Source: Gemmatimonadaceae bacterium (GTDB lineage Bacteria; Gemmatimonadota; Gemmatimonadetes; Gemmatimonadales; Gemmatimonadaceae). From it: a stretch of 64,000 nucleotides of DNA. A program made the position numbers and the translations under genes. The notes below the pieces were generated by a model that made no database searches, was not told the DNA's origin, and saw nothing but the letters and a program-made list of their open reading frames with translations. Where the stretch lies: positions 1 to 64,000 of the forward strand of contig JACDDT010000003.1 in assembly GCA_013816855.1 (NCBI GenBank). Reading direction: 5' to 3'. Shown here one piece after another: positions 19,479-28,728 of this stretch. Positions within the stretch are counted from its first letter, which is position 1. Each line of letters starts with the position of its first letter.

Positions 19479-19966
19479 GTTCTGGCCGCCCGAAACCAGT
19501 GCACTATCGATTCAAGACCCGCTTTGTCGTCTTGCCCGAACGAGCCGACGGCTTCCGAGTCGATGTCCAGAACTGCGATCAGTTCGTTCGAGGAGTTGAT
19601 CACTGGAACGACGATCTCCGAGCGCGACCGGGCATCGCATGCAATGTGGCCGGGAAATTTCTCGACGTCTTCGACGATCACAGTCCTACGGTCCGCGGCT
19701 GCAGTCCCGCACACACCTCTCCCGAATTGAATGTCGATGCAGCCGAGACCTCCTTGATACGGACCTACTTGGAGGAGATGCGGTGCGACCACGCGATAGA
19801 AGCCGGTCCACAAGTATCCAAGCGAGTGGTGAATGAGCGCGGCAATCGTCGCCATCGCTGCAACTTCGTCCGTCACTCCTTCAAGAATTGCATCAGCATT
19901 GCGCTTGATTGTCGCGTATGCCTCCGCGCGCGGCAGTGATCTCAAGTCTTCAATCGACTCGCTCAT
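19475..19966 (-). CDS. GAF-domain free methionine-(R)-sulfoxide reductase
   Basis: GPYQGGLGCIDIQFGRGVCGTAA...HIACDARSRSEIVVPV with the three expected Cys; start at MSESIEDLRS. Confidence 0.85.
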   Translation of the reverse strand: MSESIEDLRSLPRAEAYATIKRNADAILEGVTDEVAAMATIAALIHHSLGYLWTGFYRVVAPHLLQVGPYQGGLGCIDIQFGRGVCGTAAADRRTVIVEDVEKFPGHIACDARSRSEIVVPVINSSNELIAVLDIDSEAVGSFGQDDKAGLESIVHWFRAART

Positions 19967-21684
19967 CGGGTCCCGTCCGACTCGCTCAGCCCGGCAGCGC
20001 CGCGCCGTGTGGCGTTGACGAGCTCCTCTTTTTTCTCGAGGTGCGGGAACGGCGCATCCCAAAGAATTATTCCCTGAATTTTCATGTTCGTGCCGCGCAG
20101 GCTTTCCGCGGCGCTCTTGAGCGTGCTGAGTCGCGTGTGACCGACGCGTGCGGTCAGCAATACTTCGGGGGAGGGAATTACACTCGTTTCTGTTCGCTGC
20201 ACGTAGCTCGTGGGCGCAGCGATGATGATGAAGTCATATCTCTTCTGCAGTCGCAGGAATTCGCTCTTCGCTGCTTCCGTGACGTGCGGCTCGAGGATTC
20301 CGGCGCGCCTCGACCCGCTGGTCAGTACGTCCAATGGCCTGTCGCGACCGATCGTGGTCGGCTTGATCGCTTCCGCCCACGTCGCGCGGCCCGAAAGAAT
20401 TCCGGATAAGCCAGGATCGGGGGCGACGCGAAGAACCGCGGCAATTCCGCAAGTGCTCGCATCGACATCCACCAGCAGAGCGCTGCGTGCTTCGTATGCT
20501 GCCGAAGCTGCGAGATTCGACGCAACTGTTCCGACAATCTCGTGTTCGTCGCCGGTTACCGTTACGACGGGAAGCCCTGCGCCAACGGATGCGATGTGAA
20601 GATACAGAGAGCGATACGCTTCGGAAACAACGTCGATGAGAGGTGGTGCGCTTGCATCGGCCTGGCGCCGTCCGCGCTCGACGACAGTCGTCACCGGACC
20701 GATCACGGTGAGAACGCGCTCTCCCGACACCTTTTCAGCCTCCCGCGCATCCGCGACGTGCGGCCGCCGTAGCTCAACGGCAAGCGAGCCGGCAAAACCT
20801 AGTGCCGCCGCAAGGACCAGCGCCGCGGCGAGCATAGCCCACGGTGGCGCTCCCAGGTTCGCGAGGTCGCGGGCGTGATCGTGCTGCGCGTCGACACGAA
20901 GGTTCTGCGCTCGAACTTTTCCTATCTCGGCGTCGGCCGTCTCCAGCTGCGTGAGGGCGACTGCGCGGTCGGTGAGATAGCGAAGTGTGTCGACGAATGA
21001 TGTCGGCGGGGGTTGAACCGTTGCGACCGGCCTGATTGAATTCAGCTCTGCGCGTAGGCGATCGCGCTTCAAGGCTGCCACTCCGGCAATAGCGCGCCCG
21101 ATACTCGATGCCCTCGAGCTGAGAGCGGCGTAGCCGGGATCGACCGCGCCTATCGAAGCATATGCAGAGCGGTCACGCTCCACCGCGGCAAGAGAATCGA
21201 GAAGCTGCGGTATTTGTGGCTCACCGGCCACGAGGACATTTGAAGCGAGGGCCCGATAAGCGGAGGCTAACGGGGTTTCTTCCGCGCGCCGAATGAGCGC
21301 TCCGAGCCTGGATATGGAGATCGACAAGGATTCGCGCCGCGCAATCATCGCCGGTGGAAACGTGTCGACGAGCAGAGCGGCCGGCTGTGCCCTGCGCCGG
21401 ACTGACGCGAGAAGGGAATCGGCAATCGCGATCTTGCGGCGGCTCACCTCGCGTGAATGCAACGGAGCGCTCGAATCTTCCTTCGCTTCTATCTTCGCGG
21501 CCACAGTCTGGGCGCTGCGCGATGCCCGCTTCGGAACCAACACAAAAGCAATGATCGCAAACACGAACACGCCCGCCGCGATTCCGCCAAGTACGGAGAT
21601 CCTCCGCAGCGCATTTTTCGCTCGTGCGGAGACCCATACGTAAGTCGCACCGCCTGACAGACGCGTCGCTACACGGAAAGCCAT
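19963..21684 (-). CDS. Wzc/BY-kinase-like chain-length determinant protein with degenerate P-loop
   Basis: Two TM segments flanking a coiled-coil, then a MinD/ParA-like domain (ARSALLVDVDAS) lacking GKS/T. Confidence 0.75.
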   Translation of the reverse strand: MAFRVATRLSGGATYVWVSARAKNALRRISVLGGIAAGVFVFAIIAFVLVPKRASRSAQTVAAKIEAKEDSSAPLHSREVSRRKIAIADSLLASVRRRAQPAALLVDTFPPAMIARRESLSISISRLGALIRRAEETPLASAYRALASNVLVAGEPQIPQLLDSLAAVERDRSAYASIGAVDPGYAALSSRASSIGRAIAGVAALKRDRLRAELNSIRPVATVQPPPTSFVDTLRYLTDRAVALTQLETADAEIGKVRAQNLRVDAQHDHARDLANLGAPPWAMLAAALVLAAALGFAGSLAVELRRPHVADAREAEKVSGERVLTVIGPVTTVVERGRRQADASAPPLIDVVSEAYRSLYLHIASVGAGLPVVTVTGDEHEIVGTVASNLAASAAYEARSALLVDVDASTCGIAAVLRVAPDPGLSGILSGRATWAEAIKPTTIGRDRPLDVLTSGSRRAGILEPHVTEAAKSEFLRLQKRYDFIIIAAPTSYVQRTETSVIPSPEVLLTARVGHTRLSTLKSAAESLRGTNMKIQGIILWDAPFPHLEKKEELVNATRRGAAGLSESDGTR

Positions 21685-21764
21685 TTCAGCTGTTTTGCGG
21701 GGTTGGTCGTTGTCCGCTCATGTAGTGCGAAAACTAAGCCCTTTCAAGAAAGGTGATGGAAAGC

Positions 21765-21796
21765 AAAACGGCGGAAGCAGAAGCTTCCGCCGTTTC
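21765..21796 (-). terminator. intrinsic terminator of the cupredoxin gene
   Basis: aaacggcggaagc/gcttccgccgttt stem, then ttttgcttt on the minus strand. Confidence 0.75.
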
Positions 21797-21814
21797 ACTG
21801 CTATCGGTATGTGA

Positions 21815-22342
21815 CTACTGGACTGTGATCTTAGCGGTCATTCCCATCATCTTGTGCGGCAAGCAGAAGACGCTGTAGGTGCCTGGCTTGACGTTGGCAA
21901 AAGAAACGGTCACGGCATCGCCTCCAGCTACTCCCGTAAGCTTGCTGCTGAGATCGCTGTTCGGATCCTTGTCGGCGCCGAAGTTCGCGTTGAGCTGCGA
22001 CTTGACGTCAGCCGGAACGGTTGCCGCATCGAACGAGACGTTGTGCGGGCCGCCGCCGACGTTCGCGAACTTGATACCATCGCCAGCTTTGATGGTGATC
22101 GCGGCGGGCTCGAAGCGGAAACCCTTCGCATCGCCAACCATTTTCACTTCGTGCGTGGTGCCGGTAATGGGCGCCATCGTTCCCGTTGCGGCCGTTGTGG
22201 TCGCAGCCGGCGTGGTCGCAGCAGCCATCGCCGCAGATGTATCGACCATAACAGCGGTCGTGTCAGCCGGGTTCTTGTCGCCACCGGCGCACGCGCCGAG
22301 GACAATCGCGCTAATCGAAATCAATGTTCCTTTGAACCGCAT
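21815..22342 (-). CDS. plastocyanin/azurin-like cupredoxin lipoprotein
   Basis: Lipobox LGACAGG; GGGPHNVSFDA and YSVFCLPHKMMGMTAKI copper ligands. Confidence 0.88.
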   Translation of the reverse strand: MRFKGTLISISAIVLGACAGGDKNPADTTAVMVDTSAAMAAATTPAATTTAATGTMAPITGTTHEVKMVGDAKGFRFEPAAITIKAGDGIKFANVGGGPHNVSFDAATVPADVKSQLNANFGADKDPNSDLSSKLTGVAGGDAVTVSFANVKPGTYSVFCLPHKMMGMTAKITVQ

Positions 22343-22494
22343 TCGGGCCTCCTAGTGCCTTGCAATTGCGTGGATTATTCAAAGCCCGCCCTTCTTTGGC
22401 CGAGCTTTGTGAATTTATTCACAAGCGTTTTGAGACGCAACGACGATCCATCGCCGTCTGCGCAAAACCATTGCATAAACCGGGCGATTCGGGG

Positions 22495-23760
22495 CTAAAA
22501 AAGGCCGAGCGTTGCGGGGTTCAGCTTCGAGGGATCGCCCACGTAAGCGAACCGAATGCCTTTCATGTAGGTCCGGACCACCCTCTGTACGTCCTCGGGT
22601 GTAACTCGCCTCAGATCGCCCACGAATCGTTCGGCCGCGTGAAAGTCGCCTTGATAGAGCTGAGCACGGGCCAAGAAATCAGCCTGTGCGGCATTCGTTT
22701 CGTTGCTCAGAAAATATTCGGTGATGAATTGCTGCTCGAGCTGTTGGAGGCCGCGGCGATCCAGCAGGCCTGTTTCGAGATCTGCGATTTGCGCCCGCAT
22801 CAAACGCAGCGTTGTGTCCGGAGACACGGTGGTCACATACAACCCTCCGGACGTGGCAGCACGATCGAGAAACGGTGCGTGCACGTCATAGGTAAGATTT
22901 CTCCGCGTCCTGATTTCGGCGAACATGCGGCCTGTCAGAACCGAGGTCGCAACACGCAGCGCCTGATAATCCGGGCTGTTGGCGAGCGGACCGCTGTAAT
23001 AGCCAAGCAGGTAGTTCGTCGGGAGCGACCTTTTCTCTATCGCCATCGCCGGCGGAAGCTCGGGAGTTCTCGGCGGAAGCGTCCAGCGATACGCGCCGCG
23101 TGGGAGAGTGCCCAGCGTTTCCCGAACGAGTTTTTCCACGTGCGCGCGATCGATGTCACCCACCACGACAAGCAGCATTCGCGATGTCACGACCTGTGAT
23201 GCCTGATACCTGCGCAGAGATGCCGAGTCGAAGGCCGTGATTGACGCCTCTGTGCCTCTGGGCGGAATGCCATATGGATGCCCCACAAATGCTATGCTGT
23301 CGGCAAGAAATTCAGCGGAAGCGTCGGGATCGTCGCGCCGTTGCCTCGCGGCGGAAAGAAACTGGCTTCGCACAATGTCTATTTCGCTCGATGCAAGCGT
23401 TGGATGGCTGAGGCGGTCGGTGAAAACCGACCACGTCGAATCGAAGCCCTCTCTGTTAGAGCGGATTCCGAACACGGTCCAGTCGTAGCTAGGCGACACA
23501 ACGAGTTCGGTACCCAGTCGCGCCATCGTGCGCCGCAGCGCATCCTTCGGATACTTCGAGGTGCCGCGCTCCGACACCTCGAGCAGAAATGGCTCGATGC
23601 CGGCCGTCGCCGCAGTCACCTGCCGTGTGCCGCCGAGGAGATATAAGTTCGCCGCGACGACATCGTTGCCGCTGATTTGGCGTAAAATGACCTTTACACC
23701 GGAGACATCGAAGCTTGATGTGATGGTCGATAATGCAAGCGCGACGGAAAGGAGCATCAC
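22495..23760 (-). CDS. M16 peptidase-family protein lacking HxxEH (non-catalytic partner)
   Basis: M16 fold similarity; active-site region reads GIEPFLLEVSERGT. Confidence 0.8.
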   Translation of the reverse strand: MMLLSVALALSTITSSFDVSGVKVILRQISGNDVVAANLYLLGGTRQVTAATAGIEPFLLEVSERGTSKYPKDALRRTMARLGTELVVSPSYDWTVFGIRSNREGFDSTWSVFTDRLSHPTLASSEIDIVRSQFLSAARQRRDDPDASAEFLADSIAFVGHPYGIPPRGTEASITAFDSASLRRYQASQVVTSRMLLVVVGDIDRAHVEKLVRETLGTLPRGAYRWTLPPRTPELPPAMAIEKRSLPTNYLLGYYSGPLANSPDYQALRVATSVLTGRMFAEIRTRRNLTYDVHAPFLDRAATSGGLYVTTVSPDTTLRLMRAQIADLETGLLDRRGLQQLEQQFITEYFLSNETNAAQADFLARAQLYQGDFHAAERFVGDLRRVTPEDVQRVVRTYMKGIRFAYVGDPSKLNPATLGLF

Positions 23761-25157
23761 TTCCCCCCGGTCGAAACGAGATCGGCTTCGCTCAACTTGA
23801 TTGCCTTCCTCGCTTCAGACGAAATCAAAACGCCCGTAATGTGTGGGCGTCCGACGATGTATTTGCGCGCGTAGCCGCGGAGATCGGAGATGGAGCGAGC
23901 CGCCATGTTGTCCACGTAACCCATATAGTATTCGAGGCTCGCTACGCTCCACCAAAACCCAAGAGTGTGGGCAAAGCCCGACGAGCGCTCCCGATCGAAT
24001 GCGGATGTCACAGAGCGGTGTGCCTTCTGTGCTGTCAGCTCTTCCTGCGTGAAATAGCCCGGTTGGTCGAACTTCGCGACCTCCTCCTCGAGAGCTTTTA
24101 GCGCCGTGCGAAGCTGCGGCGGCGATGTTTGTCCGCTGATGGTGATTGGGCCGGTATGGTTCAGCGTGTAGTAGTTCACACCTACCGCCTGCCATAAACC
24201 GCTGTCGACGAGACGCTGCTGAAATTTGGACTGCGGGTCATTCATAACATCTGAAAAAACGTCTGCCGAATAAGTCGCCGCAGGATCGGCGCCGACGCTC
24301 GGCCCTTGCCATTGTATTTGGACTGACACGGCATTCACGGGTCCTTCAACCACGACGCCCTCGTTGTGGACGAGTGAAGGGATCGTTGGTACCGGATCGG
24401 CGACAAACGGGTCCGAGGCGCGCGGCCACGTGCCGAGCTCGCGTTCAGCCAAGGTGAAAATGACGGCGGGGACCACGTCCCCGGTGACGATGAGCGCGGA
24501 GTTGTTCGGGACGTAATACCTGTGCTGTATCGTCCGCATTTTTTCCGGCGTGGTGGTGAGAACTATTTTCCTATCTCCGATCACGTCTTTCCGGCTGAAG
24601 TTTTCGGGATACAGCCGGAGGTCCATCGCGCGGGAAAAGGCGAAAAACGGATTTGATTCATTCCGGTCGTATTCGCCGATCACGACCTCACGCTCGCGCT
24701 CGAGCTCATCCTGACGAAACAGCGGCTGCTTGAGTGCCGCCGAAAGGAGACGAATGGCGGCGCCGGCGTTGTCCGCCGGAACAGTCATGAAGTAGTTGAC
24801 GCGCTCCTCGGAGGTGGTTCCGTTGAACACCGCGCCCAGATCCGAAGCCCGATCCCAGAATTCCGAGGGACCGGGATAGGTCGCGTCCGCGCGAAAGAAC
24901 ATGTGCTCGTACATGTGCGCGAGGCCTTCGTACTCCGGCGTTTGCGTAAAGGACCCGTTTTTTACATCGACCTCGACAGTGGCGAGCGGCACTCCGTGGT
25001 TTTCAACGACGATCACCTCGAGCCCGTTGGTAAGTACTTTCCTCTGAATGACTTTTTCGAGCTCAGCACGCTGTGCTCCCGCCGCATGCGGCACACCGCT
25101 CAGCCCGGCTGCAATTAGGACTGCGTGAAGGAGGCGAGTAATTTTCCGTTTCATCAT
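23757..25157 (-). CDS. M16 zinc peptidase (HxxEH intact)
   Basis: GLAHMYEHMFFRAD; signal peptide. Confidence 0.9.
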   Translation of the reverse strand: MMKRKITRLLHAVLIAAGLSGVPHAAGAQRAELEKVIQRKVLTNGLEVIVVENHGVPLATVEVDVKNGSFTQTPEYEGLAHMYEHMFFRADATYPGPSEFWDRASDLGAVFNGTTSEERVNYFMTVPADNAGAAIRLLSAALKQPLFRQDELEREREVVIGEYDRNESNPFFAFSRAMDLRLYPENFSRKDVIGDRKIVLTTTPEKMRTIQHRYYVPNNSALIVTGDVVPAVIFTLAERELGTWPRASDPFVADPVPTIPSLVHNEGVVVEGPVNAVSVQIQWQGPSVGADPAATYSADVFSDVMNDPQSKFQQRLVDSGLWQAVGVNYYTLNHTGPITISGQTSPPQLRTALKALEEEVAKFDQPGYFTQEELTAQKAHRSVTSAFDRERSSGFAHTLGFWWSVASLEYYMGYVDNMAARSISDLRGYARKYIVGRPHITGVLISSEARKAIKLSEADLVSTGGK

Positions 25158-26112
25158 GTCAAATTCAGATCGTAATCAAAGTGAGCTGCAAGGTGAGCTC
25201 GCGAAGCGTCTAGACGCCAAGCGCGTTAGGGCCAACGAGCTCCTTGGGCAATACACCACGTTCCGCATCGGTGGTCCCGCGGACTTCTTCTACGAATCCA
25301 CCAGTGCCGACGATCTCGCCGATGCGGTAACAGCGGCGCGTGAGCTACGAATCCCCTACTTCGTGCTCGGTCTCGGGGCGAATATACTCATTGGCGACAA
25401 GGGTTTTCGCGGACTCGTCATTCGGAACATTGGCTCCGCAACCGAGTTCGGCGATGACGGCCGGCTTCGCGTAGAAAGTGGCGCGGTAATGGCGAAGCTC
25501 ATTCCACAGGCGGTAGATCGCAACTGGTCGGGACTCGAGCATTACGTCGGCATTCCAAGCACTGTCGGTGGCGCTGTCTGGCAAAACTTGCACTTTCTCT
25601 CGCCTGCGCCCGAGCGCGAGCGCACAATGTTCGTCGCTGAAATCGTTGAGTCGTGCGAGCTGCTTGGCGCCGATGGAAAGCGACGGGTAGCATCGAAGGA
25701 CGAGATGGCGTTCGGCTACGACACGAGTCTTCTGCATGGAGGCTCCGATGTAGCGTTGGCCGTCAACTTTCGGCTTGAACGCGGTGACTCCGCGGTTATG
25801 CACCGGGTCATGCAGGAGAACTTGAGCTGGCGTGGAGGCAAGCATCCGTGGCTCGAATACCACCCGAGCGCCGGTTCGATATTCCAAAAAATTGAAGGCG
25901 TCGGTGCGGGACGCCTTGTCGAACAAGTTGGCCTCAAGGGTCACCGACTCGGCGGGGCGCAGTTCTCGCACATTCACGCAAACATCATGGTCAATCTGGG
26001 CGGAGCGACCGCAAGGAACGTTCGTGATTTGATTGCGCTCGCCCAATCCCGTGTTGAAGAGCAGCTTGGCTACAAGCTCAAGACGGAAATCGGTCTCATC
26101 GGCGAGTTTTGA
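25156..26112 (+). CDS. murB: UDP-N-acetylmuramate dehydrogenase
   Basis: NTTFRIGGPADFF-like TTFRIGGPADFFYE, GLEHYVGIPSTVGGAVWQN, PSAGSIFQK. Confidence 0.93.
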   Translation: MSNSDRNQSELQGELAKRLDAKRVRANELLGQYTTFRIGGPADFFYESTSADDLADAVTAARELRIPYFVLGLGANILIGDKGFRGLVIRNIGSATEFGDDGRLRVESGAVMAKLIPQAVDRNWSGLEHYVGIPSTVGGAVWQNLHFLSPAPERERTMFVAEIVESCELLGADGKRRVASKDEMAFGYDTSLLHGGSDVALAVNFRLERGDSAVMHRVMQENLSWRGGKHPWLEYHPSAGSIFQKIEGVGAGRLVEQVGLKGHRLGGAQFSHIHANIMVNLGGATARNVRDLIALAQSRVEEQLGYKLKTEIGLIGEF

Positions 26113-26122
26113 TTAGCGCTGA

Positions 26123-26467
26123 TCAGATGAGCCATGACTTCCATGTCTTCTCATCGACGCCGATCGTCAGCTCTTTTCCGTTTCTCGCCAGAGGCATTCT
26201 CAAGAGCATCGGCTCTTCACTCAGCTTCTGAAGCCATCGTTCCGGCGAAAGCACTGTGTACTGCAATCCCAGATCGGCGAATCGCCTGGAGCTTCGATCG
26301 AGCAGTGCTTCCACGCCGAACTTTTGGACGAACCGTTGAAGCTCACCAATAGAAGCGGCGCGCACATCGAGATCCACGTAGTGCGTTTTTATCCGGCGCT
26401 CGGCGAAAAAACGAAGAGCCTTTCGCGTGTCCGCACTCTTGTTCACGCCGAAGATTTGAACTTCCAC
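26123..26467 (-). CDS. ArsC/Spx-like (YffB-like) protein lacking the catalytic Cys
   Basis: VEVQIFGVNKSADTRKALRFFAERRI aligns with the ArsC-like N-terminus; GTG start inferred. Confidence 0.7.
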   Translation of the reverse strand: MEVQIFGVNKSADTRKALRFFAERRIKTHYVDLDVRAASIGELQRFVQKFGVEALLDRSSRRFADLGLQYTVLSPERWLQKLSEEPMLLRMPLARNGKELTIGVDEKTWKSWLI

Positions 26468-26491
26468 GCACGCGTCCCGGTCAAAATGTGA

Positions 26492-27001
26492 GCGGTAATT
26501 CTGAAATTTACTCCAGCCCCTGGTGGCTCCAACTCCGGATTCTCCAGGGTTTATCAACGCTTCTTTCTGACCAGCCTGAGGAGGAAGATTTCCGCGAAGG
26601 CCAAAAGATTCTCCGGACTTCCGACGCCCGTTGAGATATCCAAGCTGCAGACCATGGTGGCTTTCGACGACATCGTTACCGCTCCCCTTCACGGCTTCGC
26701 CGGCGCGGAAGATTACTACCGTCGCTCCAGCGCGCTCGGGTTTCTGGCTGGCGTACGCGTTCCAACTTTGCTCCTCAGCGCATACGATGACCCTTTCCTG
26801 CCCGCCGACGTGTTGACCGATGTTGCTGCGCAGGCAGATCTGAACGATGCGCTACATATTGAGTTTCATCAGCACGGCGGGCATGTGGGTTTTGTTCGCG
26901 GCCGGTTTCCTTGGCGCGCTGAATACTTTCTGGATAAGCGCGTTCTGGATTTCTTTGCCGATCACATGACGAGCCCTGCACAGCGAGAGGATAGGCGATG
27001 A
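26492..27001 (+). pseudogene. C-terminal remnant of a YheT-family alpha/beta hydrolase
   Basis: Frame opens after TGA at 26489; GFSRVYQRFFLTSLRRK...FDDIVTAPLHGFAGAEDYYRRSSA...PTLLLSAYDDPF; N-terminal half with nucleophile missing. Confidence 0.6.
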
Positions 27002-27870
27002 CGAAAAAAAGGTTGTTCCTTCCATTGATGCTTTTGACTGTCGCCTGTGTAAATCGGACGGCCGAAACCACGCCCGTTGGTGGAAGTGCCTCCTCGGTGG
27101 CAAGCGCAGACAAGCCGGCGCTTCCCGCTGACGCCGAGCAGGTCGCTGCGCGGCTTACATCCTCCCCGCGTCATGGAGAATGGGTAACGATACGTACGCC
27201 CCAAGGTGACAGTGTGAAATCGTGGGTCGTTTACCCGCAGCGACGCGATCGTGCTCCGGTGGTGATCGTGATTCATGAGATCTACGGCCTTAGCTCGTGG
27301 GCCCGCGGCGTCGCTGACCAGCTCGCCGCAGACGGTTTCATCGCCATCGCCCCTGATCTCCTTACGATGTCCTCAGCGCCGCGAATCGCGGACACCGTCG
27401 CGACACAGGATGCGACGGCAGCCATTCGCACGTTGAATGCGGATCAGATACAGCGCGAGATCGACGCCGTCGCTGCATACGGGATGGGTCTCCCCTCTGC
27501 GCAGAAACGGTATGGCATTGTCGGATTCTGCTGGGGCGGCGGAATTTCTTTTTTGCACGCATCGCATTCGCCGAGTCTCGGTGCTTCCGTTGTCTATTAC
27601 GGCGTTTCCCCTCGCGCGGACCAGCTGCGCGCGATTCGCGCTCCAGTGTTGGGTCTATATGCGGGCAGCGATGCGCGCGTGGACGCTACGATTCCACTCG
27701 CAGATTCGGTTTTGAGCCCCCTCGGGAGGACCTACGTCCACAACATTTATGATGGAGCTGGCCACGGTTTCCTGAGACAACAGACGGGAATGGCCGGGGC
27801 GAACATGAGCGCGACTCGTCAAGCTTGGCCGGCAACGATCGCATGGTTCCGTAAGTACCTGGGATCGTAA
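26998..27870 (+). CDS. dienelactone hydrolase family lipoprotein
   Basis: VIVIHEIYGLSSWARGVADQLAADGFIAIAPDLL; GFCWGGG. Confidence 0.9.
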   Translation: MTKKRLFLPLMLLTVACVNRTAETTPVGGSASSVASADKPALPADAEQVAARLTSSPRHGEWVTIRTPQGDSVKSWVVYPQRRDRAPVVIVIHEIYGLSSWARGVADQLAADGFIAIAPDLLTMSSAPRIADTVATQDATAAIRTLNADQIQREIDAVAAYGMGLPSAQKRYGIVGFCWGGGISFLHASHSPSLGASVVYYGVSPRADQLRAIRAPVLGLYAGSDARVDATIPLADSVLSPLGRTYVHNIYDGAGHGFLRQQTGMAGANMSATRQAWPATIAWFRKYLGS

Positions 27871-28391
27871 TGCACGCATTCTCGTTCTTGTTGGTTTTTG
27901 GAGCCGGCCTCGGAGCAGCCGTCTATACAATGCTCCAGGGAGTGACCGCGGCACCTGCCGCACGTATAACAACGCGCCTCGGAATGCTCACGGCTCCCTC
28001 GGTCTCAGCGTTCGCCATCGTTTTTGGCGCCGTAGGCTATTTGTGCGTGACGCGTTCCACGTTGAGCCCGACGGTGATTTTGTTGGTCGCTCTCGCTTCG
28101 GGAGCGGCCACGATCCCATTGAGTGCACCGTTGCTCGCACGCCTCGCCCGCGGAAGGGCGCCGGCAGGCGAAGACTTGGATATCGAAGGCCAGCTCGCGA
28201 CGGTGGTGGAGCCGCTAACAGATGTGTCGGCGGGAAATATTTCGTACCAGCGCAACGGACACGAATTCACTCAGCGGGCACTGAACCTTGTTTCCGGCGC
28301 ACTCGCGGCCGGCCGCGACGTGGTAATCGACCGGATTGAAGATGGGGTCGCGTACGTGGAAGACTGGGAAAGCGTCGAGAAGCGCCTCTAG
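27870..28391 (+). CDS. NfeD-like membrane protein
   Basis: Several TM helices then C-terminal OB-like domain. Confidence 0.55.
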   Translation: MHAFSFLLVFGAGLGAAVYTMLQGVTAAPAARITTRLGMLTAPSVSAFAIVFGAVGYLCVTRSTLSPTVILLVALASGAATIPLSAPLLARLARGRAPAGEDLDIEGQLATVVEPLTDVSAGNISYQRNGHEFTQRALNLVSGALAAGRDVVIDRIEDGVAYVEDWESVEKRL

Positions 28392-28687
28392 CGCTTACCG
28401 GAGCGAATGGCTCCTACAAAAACTTCCAGCCAGTCGGGCCAATTTCCGCTAAGCTCGAAGAAATCCTCGAAGTAAACGAGGCCTTTCGCTTCAAGTCTGT
28501 CGATTAGATGCGGAAGGTCGTCGTCGGACGGAGGTGGTCCGATCGCGATCAGCTCACCCTCGAGCCGAAACTCTGCGTCTGTGAGATTGAAAGCTTCATC
28601 AATTTCTCCACGCTGCAGGTTTGCGGCTTCAAACGCATCCCGTCGGATGAACACCGTCGAGTTCGTTCCGGGTACTTTTAAGGGCAT
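28388..28687 (-). CDS. conserved hypothetical protein (99 aa)
   Basis: ORF fills the gap and overlaps the upstream stop by 4 bp. Confidence 0.5.
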   Translation of the reverse strand: MPLKVPGTNSTVFIRRDAFEAANLQRGEIDEAFNLTDAEFRLEGELIAIGPPPSDDDLPHLIDRLEAKGLVYFEDFFELSGNWPDWLEVFVGAIRSGKR

Positions 28688-28728
28688 GTTTGAAGATACA
28701 GCGAAGAGAGAAGGGGGTGCGGTCGAGG

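Noticed and set aside
25345-26046. 233-aa minus-strand ORF
   Set aside because: Antisense to murB; no recognisable domain
26468-26692. N-terminal extension of the ArsC-like ORF
   Set aside because: The extension is antisense to the YheT remnant and has no homology; GTG at 26467 fits the family N-terminus
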